From the NCBI GenBank assembly GCA_039583875.1, contig CM077162.1, positions 162,337,826 through 162,401,825 of the forward strand: a stretch of 64,000 bases of DNA, read 5' to 3'. Position 1 is the first letter of the stretch. Each line of letters begins with the position of its first letter. The DNA is from Platanthera guangdongensis. Lineage: Eukaryota > Streptophyta > Magnoliopsida > Asparagales > Orchidaceae. A program made the position numbers and the translations under genes. Below the pieces are notes generated by a model. The model searched no databases. It was not told where the DNA came from and saw only the letters and a list, made by a program, of their open reading frames with translations. Positions 1 to 10,645 of this stretch are shown here, piece by piece.

Positions 1-1605
1 TTAGTTTCAGTCTCACCTTAAGGCAAGTAGAGATCCCTCTCTTGCAAACATTGAACTTAAATTACTGTCTGTTCTTATGATTATATGAATTCACCATTGA
101 ATGTTTGTTATGTCAAATAAGTTTAGATCTTGAATGCCTAAATTGACATGTTAGTGGTTTAAATATTTAATTCGTTTGGAATGGAATGAGTTTGTGATCA
201 TGATTGGTTTTTATTTGAATTTTCACTTAGTTGAATTGCATCTCATTTGATGGATAATTAAAAGATGAGTTAATGAATGAAAGTCATTTTAATTAGATTT
301 TCACTTAGATGAATTGTGTCTCATTTGATGGATAATTTAAAAACTAGTAGTTTTTTTTGAGCATGAACATTAATTGTTATAATGATAAGTGTTGAGATTT
401 CATGCTAGCAAATAGATGAATTTTGTTTGACATAAAATGTTTGGATCATACACATGTTTACTTAGAAGATAACTGTGTCTTTGAATGGATTAATCTAAAT
501 GAATACTTGATATTCTAGAAAATGATGCATAGTAATCTTATCACTTGTGAATACTTGAACCCGCAAAATATAAAGCTCTCTATTTAGTTTCCTTTGTGTC
601 ATCGAATCTTGTTTCTTATGCATGTTTGTTGTAAGATTTAAGAAAAATTTGTTTCATGATCTGATATTTTTTCCCTTTAATGTGAATTCGTTCCTGTTAG
701 AATCACTACACTATGAATCCTTCAATCCACTAATATCATAAGCAACCATTGAAAGATAGCGTTTAATTTGTGCAACTCTTTGCTTGTATGGTCACCACAA
801 ACAGGAATTTTTCTAATAACACTTGCTTCTGAACTTGAGTGTGAATCATGTGCATTCACTATAAATACCTACACATTTCATTGATTACAGCTTATGCTAT
901 TATATGAGCAAATCTATGCTATACTTCGAAGTAAGCTAATGATTCTAGCTATTTCTGCTTGTCTCACTTGTTTGCTTGTCTTGTTAGCTTTGATTCAAGA
1001 AAACTGGTACACAAATATTTTTTGTTCCCCCTGCTCTTATTTTATTTTACTATGCTCACATGTTTATTTCAATGTTCTAAGGCTTTTCCCTTCTTGTTTT
1101 GAAATTTTTCTTAGCGTTAGTGACTGTGCGGCCTGCTTCCCGAGCCCAATCTGCGTCCAGCTCCAACTTCTGGATGTTTATCTTCTTGCCGTGTCAGGTT
1201 CTATATTTATGTTTCAGTTCATTTACACTCGGAAATTTCTTCTATAAAATAATTATGATCAATCATTTTCTTTGTTAACATGGATAACTGCTAGGCTAAA
1301 TAATATATGTACTGGAATTTGATATTATTTGCATATTCACTTCTCTGAGTTTGTCATGATATAAAATTTGTATATGAACTTGTATCATGAGTTTTTATTA
1401 AAAATACTTGTGCATCTATTTTTTACTACCTTATTTTAGTGCTTCCGCATAAAAAAACTAATTTCCTTCAAAATAATTATTTTAAATCTAATTATCAATA
1501 TCTCTGCTCTCACCTAACATGAATGAATTTTCTTTCCGCCCATGCATGTGGCATCACGACCCGCCCGAAGCACACTTTGATCTTTTATTCAAATAGGTCG
1601 TGACA
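1..1605 (+). repeat. Partial LTR of family E (3' portion, cut by window start)
   Basis: This AT-rich stretch aligns by eye with the distal part of both E LTRs (about 20460-23330 and 58990-60764). Shared landmarks are the GCAAGTAGAGAT block near the start and the closing GGTCGTGACA at 1596-1605. After the terminal CA the sequence does not continue into a primer-binding site, so it is the 3' LTR or a solo LTR of a separate copy. It looks more diverged than the two E LTRs are from each other, suggesting an older insertion. An open frame at 894-1247 has no recognisable domain and falls within LTR sequence. Confidence 0.75.
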
Positions 1606-2175
1606 ATTTCGATAAAATTCTACTAATTCATTTTGCAACTCTCCAGTATTCTTATCCGAGTAGGGTAGATAACGATCATCTTGGTCATTAATGCTTACGA
1701 TACTACAAACACTTTTTGTTTCACTGAAAGTTTCATCGACTTGGATTAATTCTTCATTAGTACATGTGCTTAAGGTTGCTTGTTTAATATGAATATAATG
1801 TCATTGGTTATATTCTCTGGCTAGATGGACTGTTGAGCCACAAATAAAGCATATTAAGGTCTTATTATAATTTATTCTTTTATTACATTTTCATGCATGC
1901 TTATCCTTATTGAGATAAGATTTTCTAGCATTACTTTAACAAAAAAATATTTTTCCTTAGTTTCATATCGATTATCATAGTTTGACTGAGACAGTTTTTA
2001 CTTCTTTATCATATCGCTGAGGTGCATAGATATTTCTCTAAAAACTATATTCTCCTCTTAGTTGATGGTTGATTTGTAAGTCAGTACATAATTCTATTAG
2101 AAAATCAATGATGAATTTAATTCTAGTACTAATGTTATCCATTTGGGAAAGATTTATTGGTCTTTCATTAGATTT
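1606..2175 (-). pseudogene. Endogenous caulimovirid-like remnant, coat-protein end
   Basis: On the minus strand one frame shows a zinc-knuckle-like motif at 1851-1810, CFICGSTVHLAREY. It fits C-x2-C-x4-H-x4-C except that the last Cys has become Tyr. It is followed by an acidic Ser/Asp-rich stretch containing a TKSVCSIVSIN-like segment. A basic stretch followed by a CCHC knuckle and an acidic tail is the usual layout at the C end of plant pararetrovirus coat proteins. Several in-frame stops are present, so this is dead. An ancient gag remnant is the alternative. The family call is by recall only. Confidence 0.42.
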
Positions 2176-2180
2176 GTTAT

Positions 2181-2363
2181 TGTTAGAAAAGCTCTTGTAA
2201 AGGACCATTTAAGAGGCTCATTTTTTCCTTGTATTTGTCCCACATCTTGGATTGGAATCTTCTCTTCTCCATCTCTTCCTATATAAATGTATTCATACTT
2301 GTAATTATTAATTCAAGAAGTATAAACAAGGTTGGAGGTCTCTATTTTCCTGTTCTCTTTACA
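2181..2363 (+). repeat. 5' LTR of element A
   Basis: A 183-bp LTR with TG...CA ends and a TATA-like TATATAAAT at 2280-2288. It is matched by 7418-7600 with scattered differences, for example CTCATTTT versus CCCATTTT. Confidence 0.95.
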
Positions 2364-2375
2364 TGGTATCAGAGC
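2364..2375 (+). other. Primer-binding site of element A
   Basis: TGGTATCAGAGC lies directly after the LTR and is complementary to the 3' end of plant initiator Met tRNA, the usual copia primer. Confidence 0.9.
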
Positions 2376-3303
2376 AACCGGTCTCTTTCTATCCGTCTTG
2401 TATGTGTGCAAACCGCCTGGTCACCCGGCTGACCGCGCGGCCTGTTATTCTCCTGCTTAGCCGCAGTATCGGGCGGTTAGTCTTTCTCTACCCGTTGTTC
2501 CTGTACCTCCACATCTGTTGTGACCTGCTCCTCCCGCTCTTCCAATCTCTCCCTCTTTTATAACCTTCTCTCACACGTGGGGTCCACCTTCTCTGCCTTC
2601 TTTTCCTGCCCGCCCTTATTTTCTGACCGTGCGGCCTCTAGCCTCTGCTTTCCTTGCGGCCTCTCCTTTCCCGCTTCTCGCGGCTTCTCTCAAGACGCTG
2701 CGGGTTCCTCCTCTCCTTCAGTTCTTGTTTCTGTCCGCATTTAGGTCGCGGTCTCTCTCCCTGCCGCTGGTGAACTCCACTTGACCGTGTGGACTTCCCT
2801 TTTATCCTTCTCCCCTCTAATCGCAGTGACCTGTCCAGTCTCTTGCGGCCTCTCCTTCTCCCTTAGCCGCATCTTGGTCGCGACCTTCCTGGTCGCTGGT
2901 AGAATTACCTTCACCGTGCGGCCTTCCCTCCCCACCCGCACCCTGGTAGTCGTTGCGTCTTCTTGCTCGCGGCCTCTTTCATTCTCCCTTAGCCGCATCC
3001 TGGTCGCGACTTTCTTTGTCGCTGGTTGTTCTACCTTGACTGTGCGGCCTTCTTCTCTACTCGCCAACTGCTACTCGCTGCGACCTGTCTTGTCGCTAGT
3101 GGTTTCTCCTCTCCTCTATGTTGCATCCTGGTCGCGACTTGCTTGGTCGCTGGTGTATCCGTCGTGACCGTGCAACTCCCCCTGTGCCGCCTTCTCTACC
3201 CAGCCTACCCAGCCGCCCGGCCTTCCTAGCCAAACCGCCCGGCCCATCATCCTGCTAGCCGCACGACTTATCTTCTTGCCAACCGGCCTTGTCTATTAGC
3301 CGC

Positions 3304-6300
3304 ATGGCTTCCGACGCATCTGCAACTACTTCTGCTCCGCCAGCCCGTGAGGCTACTACGGCTTCTGAACTCCGTGATGAACTGCGGATTACTACCATCT
3401 CTCTGACTACCAAACGCAATTTTGTCGAATGGGTTCACTCTGTTCGTCGTGTTCTGCAGACGAAGGGTCTTCTCCACCACCTGACTCGTGCTACTCCTAT
3501 TGCTCCCTCCGATGATTGGCTTCGCGATGACGGTCAGGTGCAATCTTGGCTCCTCAACTCTATGGACACCGAACCCTACCGGATGGCCATGTATCATGAT
3601 ACGGCCAAGGCAATGTGGGAGGAGCTCCACTCTTTTTACTCCGGGCAAAACAATCTTCAGCACCTCTATGATATTATCTCCGACCTTCAGAATCTTGCTC
3701 CTGGGGCTCCCGGCGACATGATTTCTTTTGTTGCCCAGGCCAAGACACTAGCCGAGGCTTGGATTCAACATCAGCCTCCTACTACGGATATTGTTACTCA
3801 ACGGGCCCAGAAAGAGGCGGTTACCATAGCGATGATGTCCCGCGTTCTGCCCACCTGCAGAGTGTTCGGGCCCAGATCCTCTCTTTTACGACGACTCTGT
3901 CACTGTCTGACGTCTGCTCCATGCTACTTCGGGTTACGCCTCCTACGGAGGCCCCTCCCTGCCTCGCACCTGCTCTTCTTCAACAGCCTCTCCTTTCGAA
4001 CCCCCTCCTGCTTGTGGCTCTTCCACTCGCGGGGGCAGACCTCCATCTCGGGGACGCGGACGTGGTGGACGTTCGTCTCTCAAATGCACATATTGTGGCC
4101 GGGGTGGCCATCTTGAGGCCACCTGTTACAGCAAGCATGGGTTCCCTCCCCACCTCGCTGCCACTTCCTCTACTGCTCCTGCTCCCACTGGGGCTTCCGC
4201 CCAGGATCCATCCTCCACTACCCGACATGATATCGATGAGCTCCGCACCCAACTCCATCATCTACAGGGTGCCCTCATCCGCTCATCCGGCTCGGTTGCG
4301 TCCTTTTCTGCGGAAAGTATAACCTGTCTCTCTCCTAACCCTCACTGGATCGTTGATTCCGGTGCTACTCATCATATGACTTTCCAGAAGCCCTCCCAAT
4401 ATCTCCAGATGGCTCATCCCCCGTGTATCACTGTGGCCAATGGTGACACTCTGCCGGTCTCTGGCGCCGCTACTCTCCAGCTTACCCCGACCCTTTCTTT
4501 TTCCTCGGTTCTTCACGTTCCGGGATCTCCTTTCAATTTACTTTATGTTAGTCATCTGACAAACGACCTTGATTGTTCAATAACCTTCTTTCCCTCTTCC
4601 TTTCTTATGCAGGATCGTCGCACCCGGAGTATCATTGGTAGGGGGCAGCTGTTGAATGGGCTTTACATCTTGGATACCCAACCCACTCTTCTATCTGTCG
4701 TCTCTACTGTTGATTGGCATCGCCGCCTTGGGCATGCTCCTCTTCCGATTCTCAAGCGAGATCTTCCTGATGTTCCTTAACGAGAGTTCTCTTGTGAATC
4801 TTGTATCTACGGCAAACACCACCGTTCTGTCTTTCCCCCTGCATGTACTCGGAGTAGTACTCTGCTATCCTTAGTTCATTCTGATGTATGGGGCCATTAT
4901 AAGGTCCCTAGTATCTATGACTTTTGCTATTTTGTAACCTTTATTGATAATTACTCGCGTACTACATGGCTATATTTAATGCATGATCGTAATGAACTTA
5001 CATCTGTATTTCGTGCCTTCGTAACTGAGATGCGTACGCAGTTCGTCACCCCACTCAAAATCCTCCGCACTGATAATGCTCGCGAATATACGGGGCGCAC
5101 CTTCTCCACCATCTGGATCGAATTTGGCATCATCCATCAAACTTCGTGCGCCTATACCCCTCAGCAAAACGGGGTGGCCGAACGGAAGAATCGTCATTTA
5201 CTCGATGTTACTCGCTCCATCATGTTTCAAATGCAGGTTCCAATCGAATATTGGAATTTCGCAATCTCCACAGCATGTCATCTCATTAACCGTCTTCATT
5301 CTTCTGTTTTTGATTGTGTCATTCTCATCCAACTCCTCTATCCTACTACCAGCCCAACCTCTCTCCCCCCACGTGTCTTTGAGTGTGTTTGTTATGTTCA
5401 TCTTCTTGGACCTCCCTCCGACAAACTTGTTCCTCGGGCGGCCAAATATATGTTTGTTGGCTACTCCCGTACTCAAAAGGGGTATGTTTGCTACTCTCCT
5501 TCAGATGACAAAATGGTTGTCTCCGCGGATGTCACCTTCTGCGAATATCAGCCCTTTCACTTACCTTCCTCCTCCTCGATTTCCTCTCCTACTCTTCCCC
5601 GGCCTGCTATTCCTATAACGCCCTCCTTTCTGCCATCTCACTCCACCTCTATTCCTGCTCCCAAAGTCCCTCCGCCCGTTATCCGTGTCTATACTCGTCG
5701 CGGCTCCAAGGATGGTTCCCTGCCTCAGCTCCCTGCTCCCAGTGACACTCCGGCACCGGCGGATCCGGCTCCTGCTTCTACGGCCCATCCCCTGGCCAAC
5801 TACGTTTCTCTCCATCGGCTCACTCCACCTTTCTACGCCTTTGTCACTTCACTTTCCTCTATTTCTATTCCTAACACTGTGCAGGAGGCGCTTCTAGACC
5901 CGGGGTGGCGGGCGGCCATGGAGGATGAAATGAGGGCTCTTTGGGTTAACCAGACTTGGGATCTGGTTCCCCTTCCTGCAGGCGAACACTGTGTCAGCTG
6001 CAAATAGGTCTTTGTTGTTAAACATGTCGCGGATGGTACTGTTGAGCGACTGAATGCCTGCCTCGTGGCCCGGGATTTTACTCAGCAACACGGCCTTGAT
6101 AATGAGGAAACTTTTTCTCTAGTGGCCAAATTGAACACGGTCTGAGTTCTTCTCTCCTTGACTGTTCACCGTCATTGGTCTCTTTATCAGCTAGATGTTA
6201 AGAACGTCTTCCTCCATGGTGATCTGCAGGAGACTGCTTATATGCATCAACCTCCCGGGTTTGAGACCACGGGGGAGTCTCGGGTTTGTCATCTTCGGAA

Positions 6301-7437
6301 ATCTATTTATGGTCTCAAACAGTCCCCGCGCGCTTGGTTTGACAAATTCAGCAAGGTAGTCCGCGATATTGGCTTCACTCGGAGCTCGGCTGACTTCTCT
6401 CTCTTCACTTGACACCGGCCAACCGGAACTGTGATGCTACTTGTCTATGTTGACGATATCCTCATTACTGGCGACGATACTACAGGGATACAACATACCA
6501 AGCAACAGTTGAACTCCGCCTTTCAGACCAAAGATCTTAGTAACCTATGGTATTTTCTCGGGCTTGAGGTTGCGCGACGGCCTGATGGTCTTGTATTATC
6601 CCAAAGGAAGTATTGTATGGACCTCCTTCATGATGATGGCTATTCGGGATGCAAACCTACGGATACTCCAATGGACGCTAATCACAGGCTCTCGGCCTAT
6701 ATCTCTGACTCCGATAAGCTGCTTACGAATCCGAAATACTACAGACGCTTGGTTGGGAAACTGATCTACCTTACAGTTACTCGACCAGACATCTCCTTTG
6801 TCGTAGGAGTCGTGAGTCGATTTATGCATGCTCCTCGGACATCTCATCTTCAAGCTGTCGAGCGCATTCTTCGGTATCTCAAGAACGCTCTAGGACAAGG
6901 GCTTGTGTACAAGCCATCCACATCTCTATCTCTTGTTGCATACTCGGACGCTGACTATGCAGGATCCATTGATGATAGGCGCTCTACATCTGGTTTTTGT
7001 ACCTACTTCGGTGGTCATCTCATAACCTGGCGTAGCAAGAAAAAAATGTGGTTGCTCGCTCTTCTGCAGAAGCTGAGTACCGGGCCATGGCTGCTGCAGT
7101 TTCCGAGTTAACATGGCTTGAGAGCCTTCTGGGAGACTTGGGTGTTTGTCTCTCATCACCGGCGACCCTATTTTGCGATAGTCAAGCAGCAATACATATT
7201 GCCAAGAACCCGGTCTTTCACGAACGGACAAAGCATATTGAAGTTGACTGCCCCTTTATTCGGGAAAAAGTACAGTCAAAGAAGGTAGATCTGGAGCATG
7301 TCTCTGCTACAAATCAAGTTGATGATATCCTGACCAAAGCTCTCTCCCGACCGCTATACTACCAATTTTTATCCAAGCTTGGCGCCTACGACTTGTACGC
7401 TCCAGCTTGCGGGGGAGTGTTAGAAAATCACTTGTAA
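3304..7437 (+). pseudogene. gag-pol polyprotein of copia element A (degraded)
   Basis: The start is the ATG at 3304 (MASDASATTSAPP). Gag runs to about 3840, then two frame changes (near 3840 and 3940) lead to a frame carrying the CCHC knuckle CTYCGRGGHLEATC at 4085 and the protease motif WIVDSGATHHM near 4350. The integrase zinc region (WHRRLGH, then CESCIYGKHH) has a TAA at 4779. The core shows LVHSDVWG, ILRTDNAREY and QQNGVAERKN. Reverse transcriptase follows (QLDVKNVFLHGDL, YGLKQSPRAW, YVDDILITGDD) with stops at about 6005, 6143 and 6410. A one-base shift near 7045 precedes RNase H ([27 protein letters not shown]). The active-site motifs are mostly intact, so decay looks recent and is mainly by stops. 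Confidence 0.93.
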
Positions 7438-7600
7438 AGGCCCATTTAAGAGGCCCATTTTTTCCTTGTATCTGTCCCACATTTTGGATTGGGATCTTCT
7501 CTTCTCCCTCTCTTCCTATATAAATGTATTCATACTTGTAATTATTAATTCAAGAAGTATATACAAGGTTGGAGGTCTCTCTTTTCCTGCTCTCTTTACA
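7418..7600 (+). repeat. 3' LTR of element A
   Basis: A 183-bp copy of the 5' LTR, directly after the purine tract, with TG...CA ends and followed by the GTTAT duplication. Confidence 0.95.
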
Positions 7601-7605
7601 GTTAT

Positions 7606-7994
7606 ATATCTAGGTTGGTCTGGTAATTTTAAAAATAATTTCTCCAATGTTTTTATCACAAAAATAAAATAATCGGTGATACTAACAATAATACATGTAA
7701 TCTTGGAGAAGTAGTTTAATCCGGTAATCAACTAGTAATTTTTTATCAACTATTTCTAATGGCATTTTTTTCCCACATATTCATTATATGTTGTTGTCAT
7801 ATTTTGCTTTCCACTACTGTTTTGAAGGTAAAGCTATTACTACCTTGGGATGTTGCTTCTTTATCGGCTAGTTCTATCTAGTATTGCAGTTGTTCTTCTA
7901 CAAGTGGATCTACTAATTATGTATCATATTCATGAAGGAAAAAAAATTCTATACATTATTAAATGTCCATTATTTAGTTCAAGACTGTCATATT
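7606..7994 (-). pseudogene. Endogenous caulimovirid-like remnant, second part
   Basis: This flank is contiguous with 1606-2175 once element A is removed. On the minus strand short open stretches with several stops read into the coat-protein-like segment at lower coordinates. No catalytic motif is visible here. The call rests on continuity with the knuckle-bearing part. It ends where element E was inserted (TSD ATATT at 7990-7994). Confidence 0.33.
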
Positions 7995-9528
7995 TGCAAC
8001 AACCCGGTTTTCAAATATATGTAATTATAAATAATAATAATAATAAAATAAAAACCTAATCCCCCCCAATATAACCCGAGCTAGCCTTCCCCTGCTTATT
8101 TTTTTTCTCCCGATCCGCTCCAGCGCCGATTCCCGCAAGCCGCTGCTCCCGCTCTTTTCTCCCCGTCTCCCACAAGCGCTAAGCCGTCGCTCGCCTCCCT
8201 GTCCTCCAGCGACTCCTCCTCTGATGCTAGGGTCGGCGGCCTCCAGCGGCTTCTCCTTCTCCATCTGTTGAGGCCTCTCCCTTCTTCCAATGGCCTACTG
8301 CTCCGTCAACTCCTCCGCCTCTCCTCTTTTCCTCCAGAGGCCAGCTAGGAGTTTTTCCTCCTCTCTTAGAGCCGGCAGCCCTGTTGCACTCTCTTCTTCC
8401 TTATTTTGGTCAGTGGATCTTAAAGGAAAGTCTAGGGTTTTCCCGGATCCGCCCCTATTAGGATTTTTGAGGTCGGATTTTATCATCCTTGGGTAAGAAA
8501 TCTCTCTTTTTCTCTTTTCAGATTTTATTGAGATTATTCGTTAACTTTTTGCGCTCCAAATAAATGTTTTTTTTTGTCGACCTAATTTGCGTTCGTCGTA
8601 TACTCGACTAACCCTTGTTGTATTTGTGATTTCCGACATCGTTCGTCGAGTCAATTGACGGTTCGTGAAGAAAGCCTGAAAGAATTGGTTTCAAGATGTC
8701 CTAAACACCTAGAGGGGGGTGAATAGGTTCAATTCTTTTTCTAAATTAGGCAAGACAAATCTATCTAGTTTAGCAATTTATTCAGCAGATATCACAGCAC
8801 AACATTCACATACACACATGATTCCGCAGATTGCACACCAGATTTATAGTGGTTCCCCAAATGATGGGTACATCCATTTTCCTCCTTCGCCTATCTAGCA
8901 TTGTACTAGATTCGGCATAACTGCATGCTTTCTTCTCAGATCAGCAGATCTTACAGCTCAGAACCAAGAATGGTTCCTACAACTCAGAGTGAATCCACAC
9001 TCCTACAACTCGGGCACAAGCCCTACCTCAGCCTCTTTCACAGGCCTACAACTCAGAGTGAAACCCCACTCCTACAACTCAGGCAAAAGCCCTACCTCAG
9101 CCTCTTTCACAGGCCTACAACTCAGGGAAAGGATTCCCCTATCTCAGGCACTCAGCCCTACCTCAGCCTTTATAATTTAGACTTACAACTCAAAGAAATA
9201 AATCTCCTACACTCAGATCTATTACAGTTCCTACAAAAGTTATTGATGAAAAGATAATAATATCTTCAACCAAATGGAGAGAGAATTGGTTGAAAGCTTC
9301 TTGATCAGTTTTTGATAGAACTGATTACTTAAGGATCAACCTGTCTTAGCTTATTCAAAACTTCTTGAATCTGAACAAAGTAAGGGTGATCTTCTTGGTG
9401 TTGGAGTTGGTCTTCAATCAGCTTCCTTCTTATTCAGAAATTAATCTGAATTATTCTTCAGAATTGATCTGAATTCTTCTGACAGACTGTTCAGGATCTG
9501 CCTTCACTGGATGAGGACTTCTCTCCTT

Positions 9529-9726
9529 CTTGTTTTTCTCTCTCTACAATCTATTGACTGTTTCTTCTTTCTCTTCTTCTAGATCTTCAATCCTTCAGAG
9601 ATTATTCTTCATTCACTGATCGTGCTTCCTGTTTTTCTCTCTCTACAATCTGTTGACTGTTTCTTCTTTCTCTTCTTCTAGATCTTCAATCCTTCAGAGA
9701 TTATTCTTCATTCACTGATCGTGCTC
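9529..9726. repeat. 99-bp tandem duplication in F's 3' LTR
   Basis: A block containing CTCTCTACAATCT, GACTGTTTCTTC and TTCACTGATCGTG appears twice here, with a spacing of 99 bases. It occurs once in the other LTR near 19365-19455. Because element LTRs are identical at insertion, it arose afterwards or was lost from one copy. Confidence 0.85.
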
Positions 9727-9777
9727 ACGATCACTTCTTCACAATCGATAATTCCTACAATTGTTGAGAGAGCATAT

Positions 9778-10342
9778 CTATATATAGGTTTCATCCATGG
9801 TTACCGGCTGTTCCGGTTCCAAACGATCTTCTGACACCTCTGACAGATGTGACAGCAATGTCAGTAATGACAGCTGTCAAGTCTCCAGTTGTATTACTTC
9901 AACCTTCATTGGACTTTGACTCAGCAGCAGAGAATGTCAAGTGAATACTTCACATGTGTCGACACACATAGTTCATGTGTCGACACAAGTCTTGATAATG
10001 TCGATACAACTTCACTTTTACTTCTCGACACAGCTTCTGTGGAATGTGTCGACACAAGTCCTGTGTGTCCACACAATCACTCCTTGTCTTGACAAAGTTG
10101 GTGTCGACAGAATTCTGGTGTGTGTCGACACAAGTTCTGTGTGTCGACACAGTCGTTGTCGACAAAATTCTGGAATGTGTCGTCAGCTTCTCTGTGTGTC
10201 GACACAAATTCTGGGTGTCGACACAATCTGGCCCTTGGTGTCGACACAGCGTTGTCGACATATTTTCTGTGTCGACACAAATTCTGGGTGTCGACACAAT
10301 CTGACCCTTGGTGTCGACACAGCCATTCCCAAGTGTCGACAC
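9778..10342 (-). promoter_or_regulatory. U3 promoter of F's 3' LTR: TGTCGACA palindrome cluster plus TATA box
   Basis: Between 9955 and 10342 I count about 15 exact TGTCGACA palindromes, mostly embedded in TGTGTCGACACA, plus several one-base variants. Downstream on the minus strand, CTATATATAGG at 9778-9788 is a good TATA box. Because F is on the minus strand, the cluster lies upstream of the TATA, in U3. It is a likely enhancer-like array; the binding protein is unknown. Confidence 0.65.
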
Positions 10343-10645
10343 TTGTACTTAGAAAATTTTTCTTCCATTTACTTAACCTGCACATGATAACTCCACACAA
10401 CATCAAATACAACTTGATGCATATCATTTAGTTAGGTGAGACTTCTTCAAATCTGGTACACATTTTTCAATGTACCCAACAATCTCCTCCTATTTGGAGA
10501 AGTCATAACCTTTAGTCAATGATATACATCACTTATAATAAAATAAACAATATGATGTATAAAAGCATTCAATGACAGGGTAACAACAGATTACATAGAT
10601 TTTAAAACTGAAGATTACAATGTTCTAAAATCTAGTCAATCTATC

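Larger units (their letters stand above)
2181..7600 (+). mobile_element. Ty1/copia LTR retrotransposon A, complete but coding-dead
   Basis: The element runs from TGTTAGAAAA at 2181 to CTTTACA ending at 7600 and is flanked by the perfect 5-bp duplication GTTAT (2176-2180 and 7601-7605). Both LTRs are 183 bp. A primer site for initiator Met tRNA follows the 5' LTR, and a purine run (GCGGGGGAG) precedes the 3' LTR. The domain order is gag, protease, integrase, reverse transcriptase, RNase H, as in Ty1/copia. It is inserted in the caulimovirid-like remnant, whose two halves lie on either side. Equal LTR lengths and an intact TSD argue for a fairly young insertion despite the broken reading frame. 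Confidence 0.95.
8677..10481 (-). repeat. 3' LTR of element F
   Basis: A 1805-bp LTR. It is 99 bp longer than its partner, fully explained by a tandem duplication at about 9529-9726. The minus-strand purine tract AGGAGGAGAT lies just inside it at 10482-10491. Confidence 0.92.

Noticed and set aside
894..1247. 117-codon open frame with hydrophobic segments
   Set aside because: It lies entirely within an E-family LTR; homologous stretches in the other two copies are not open and no domain is seen.
2520..3229. Overlapping frames on both strands in the leader of element A
   Set aside because: They arise from CT-rich repeated GCGGCC/GTCGCGACC motifs in the untranslated leader of a copia element; gag starts later at 3304.
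9941..10387. 148-codon frame rich in CRHK/CVDT repeats, and its minus-strand counterparts
   Set aside because: These are translations of the TGTCGACA palindrome array in F's LTR, open on both strands because of the motif itself.
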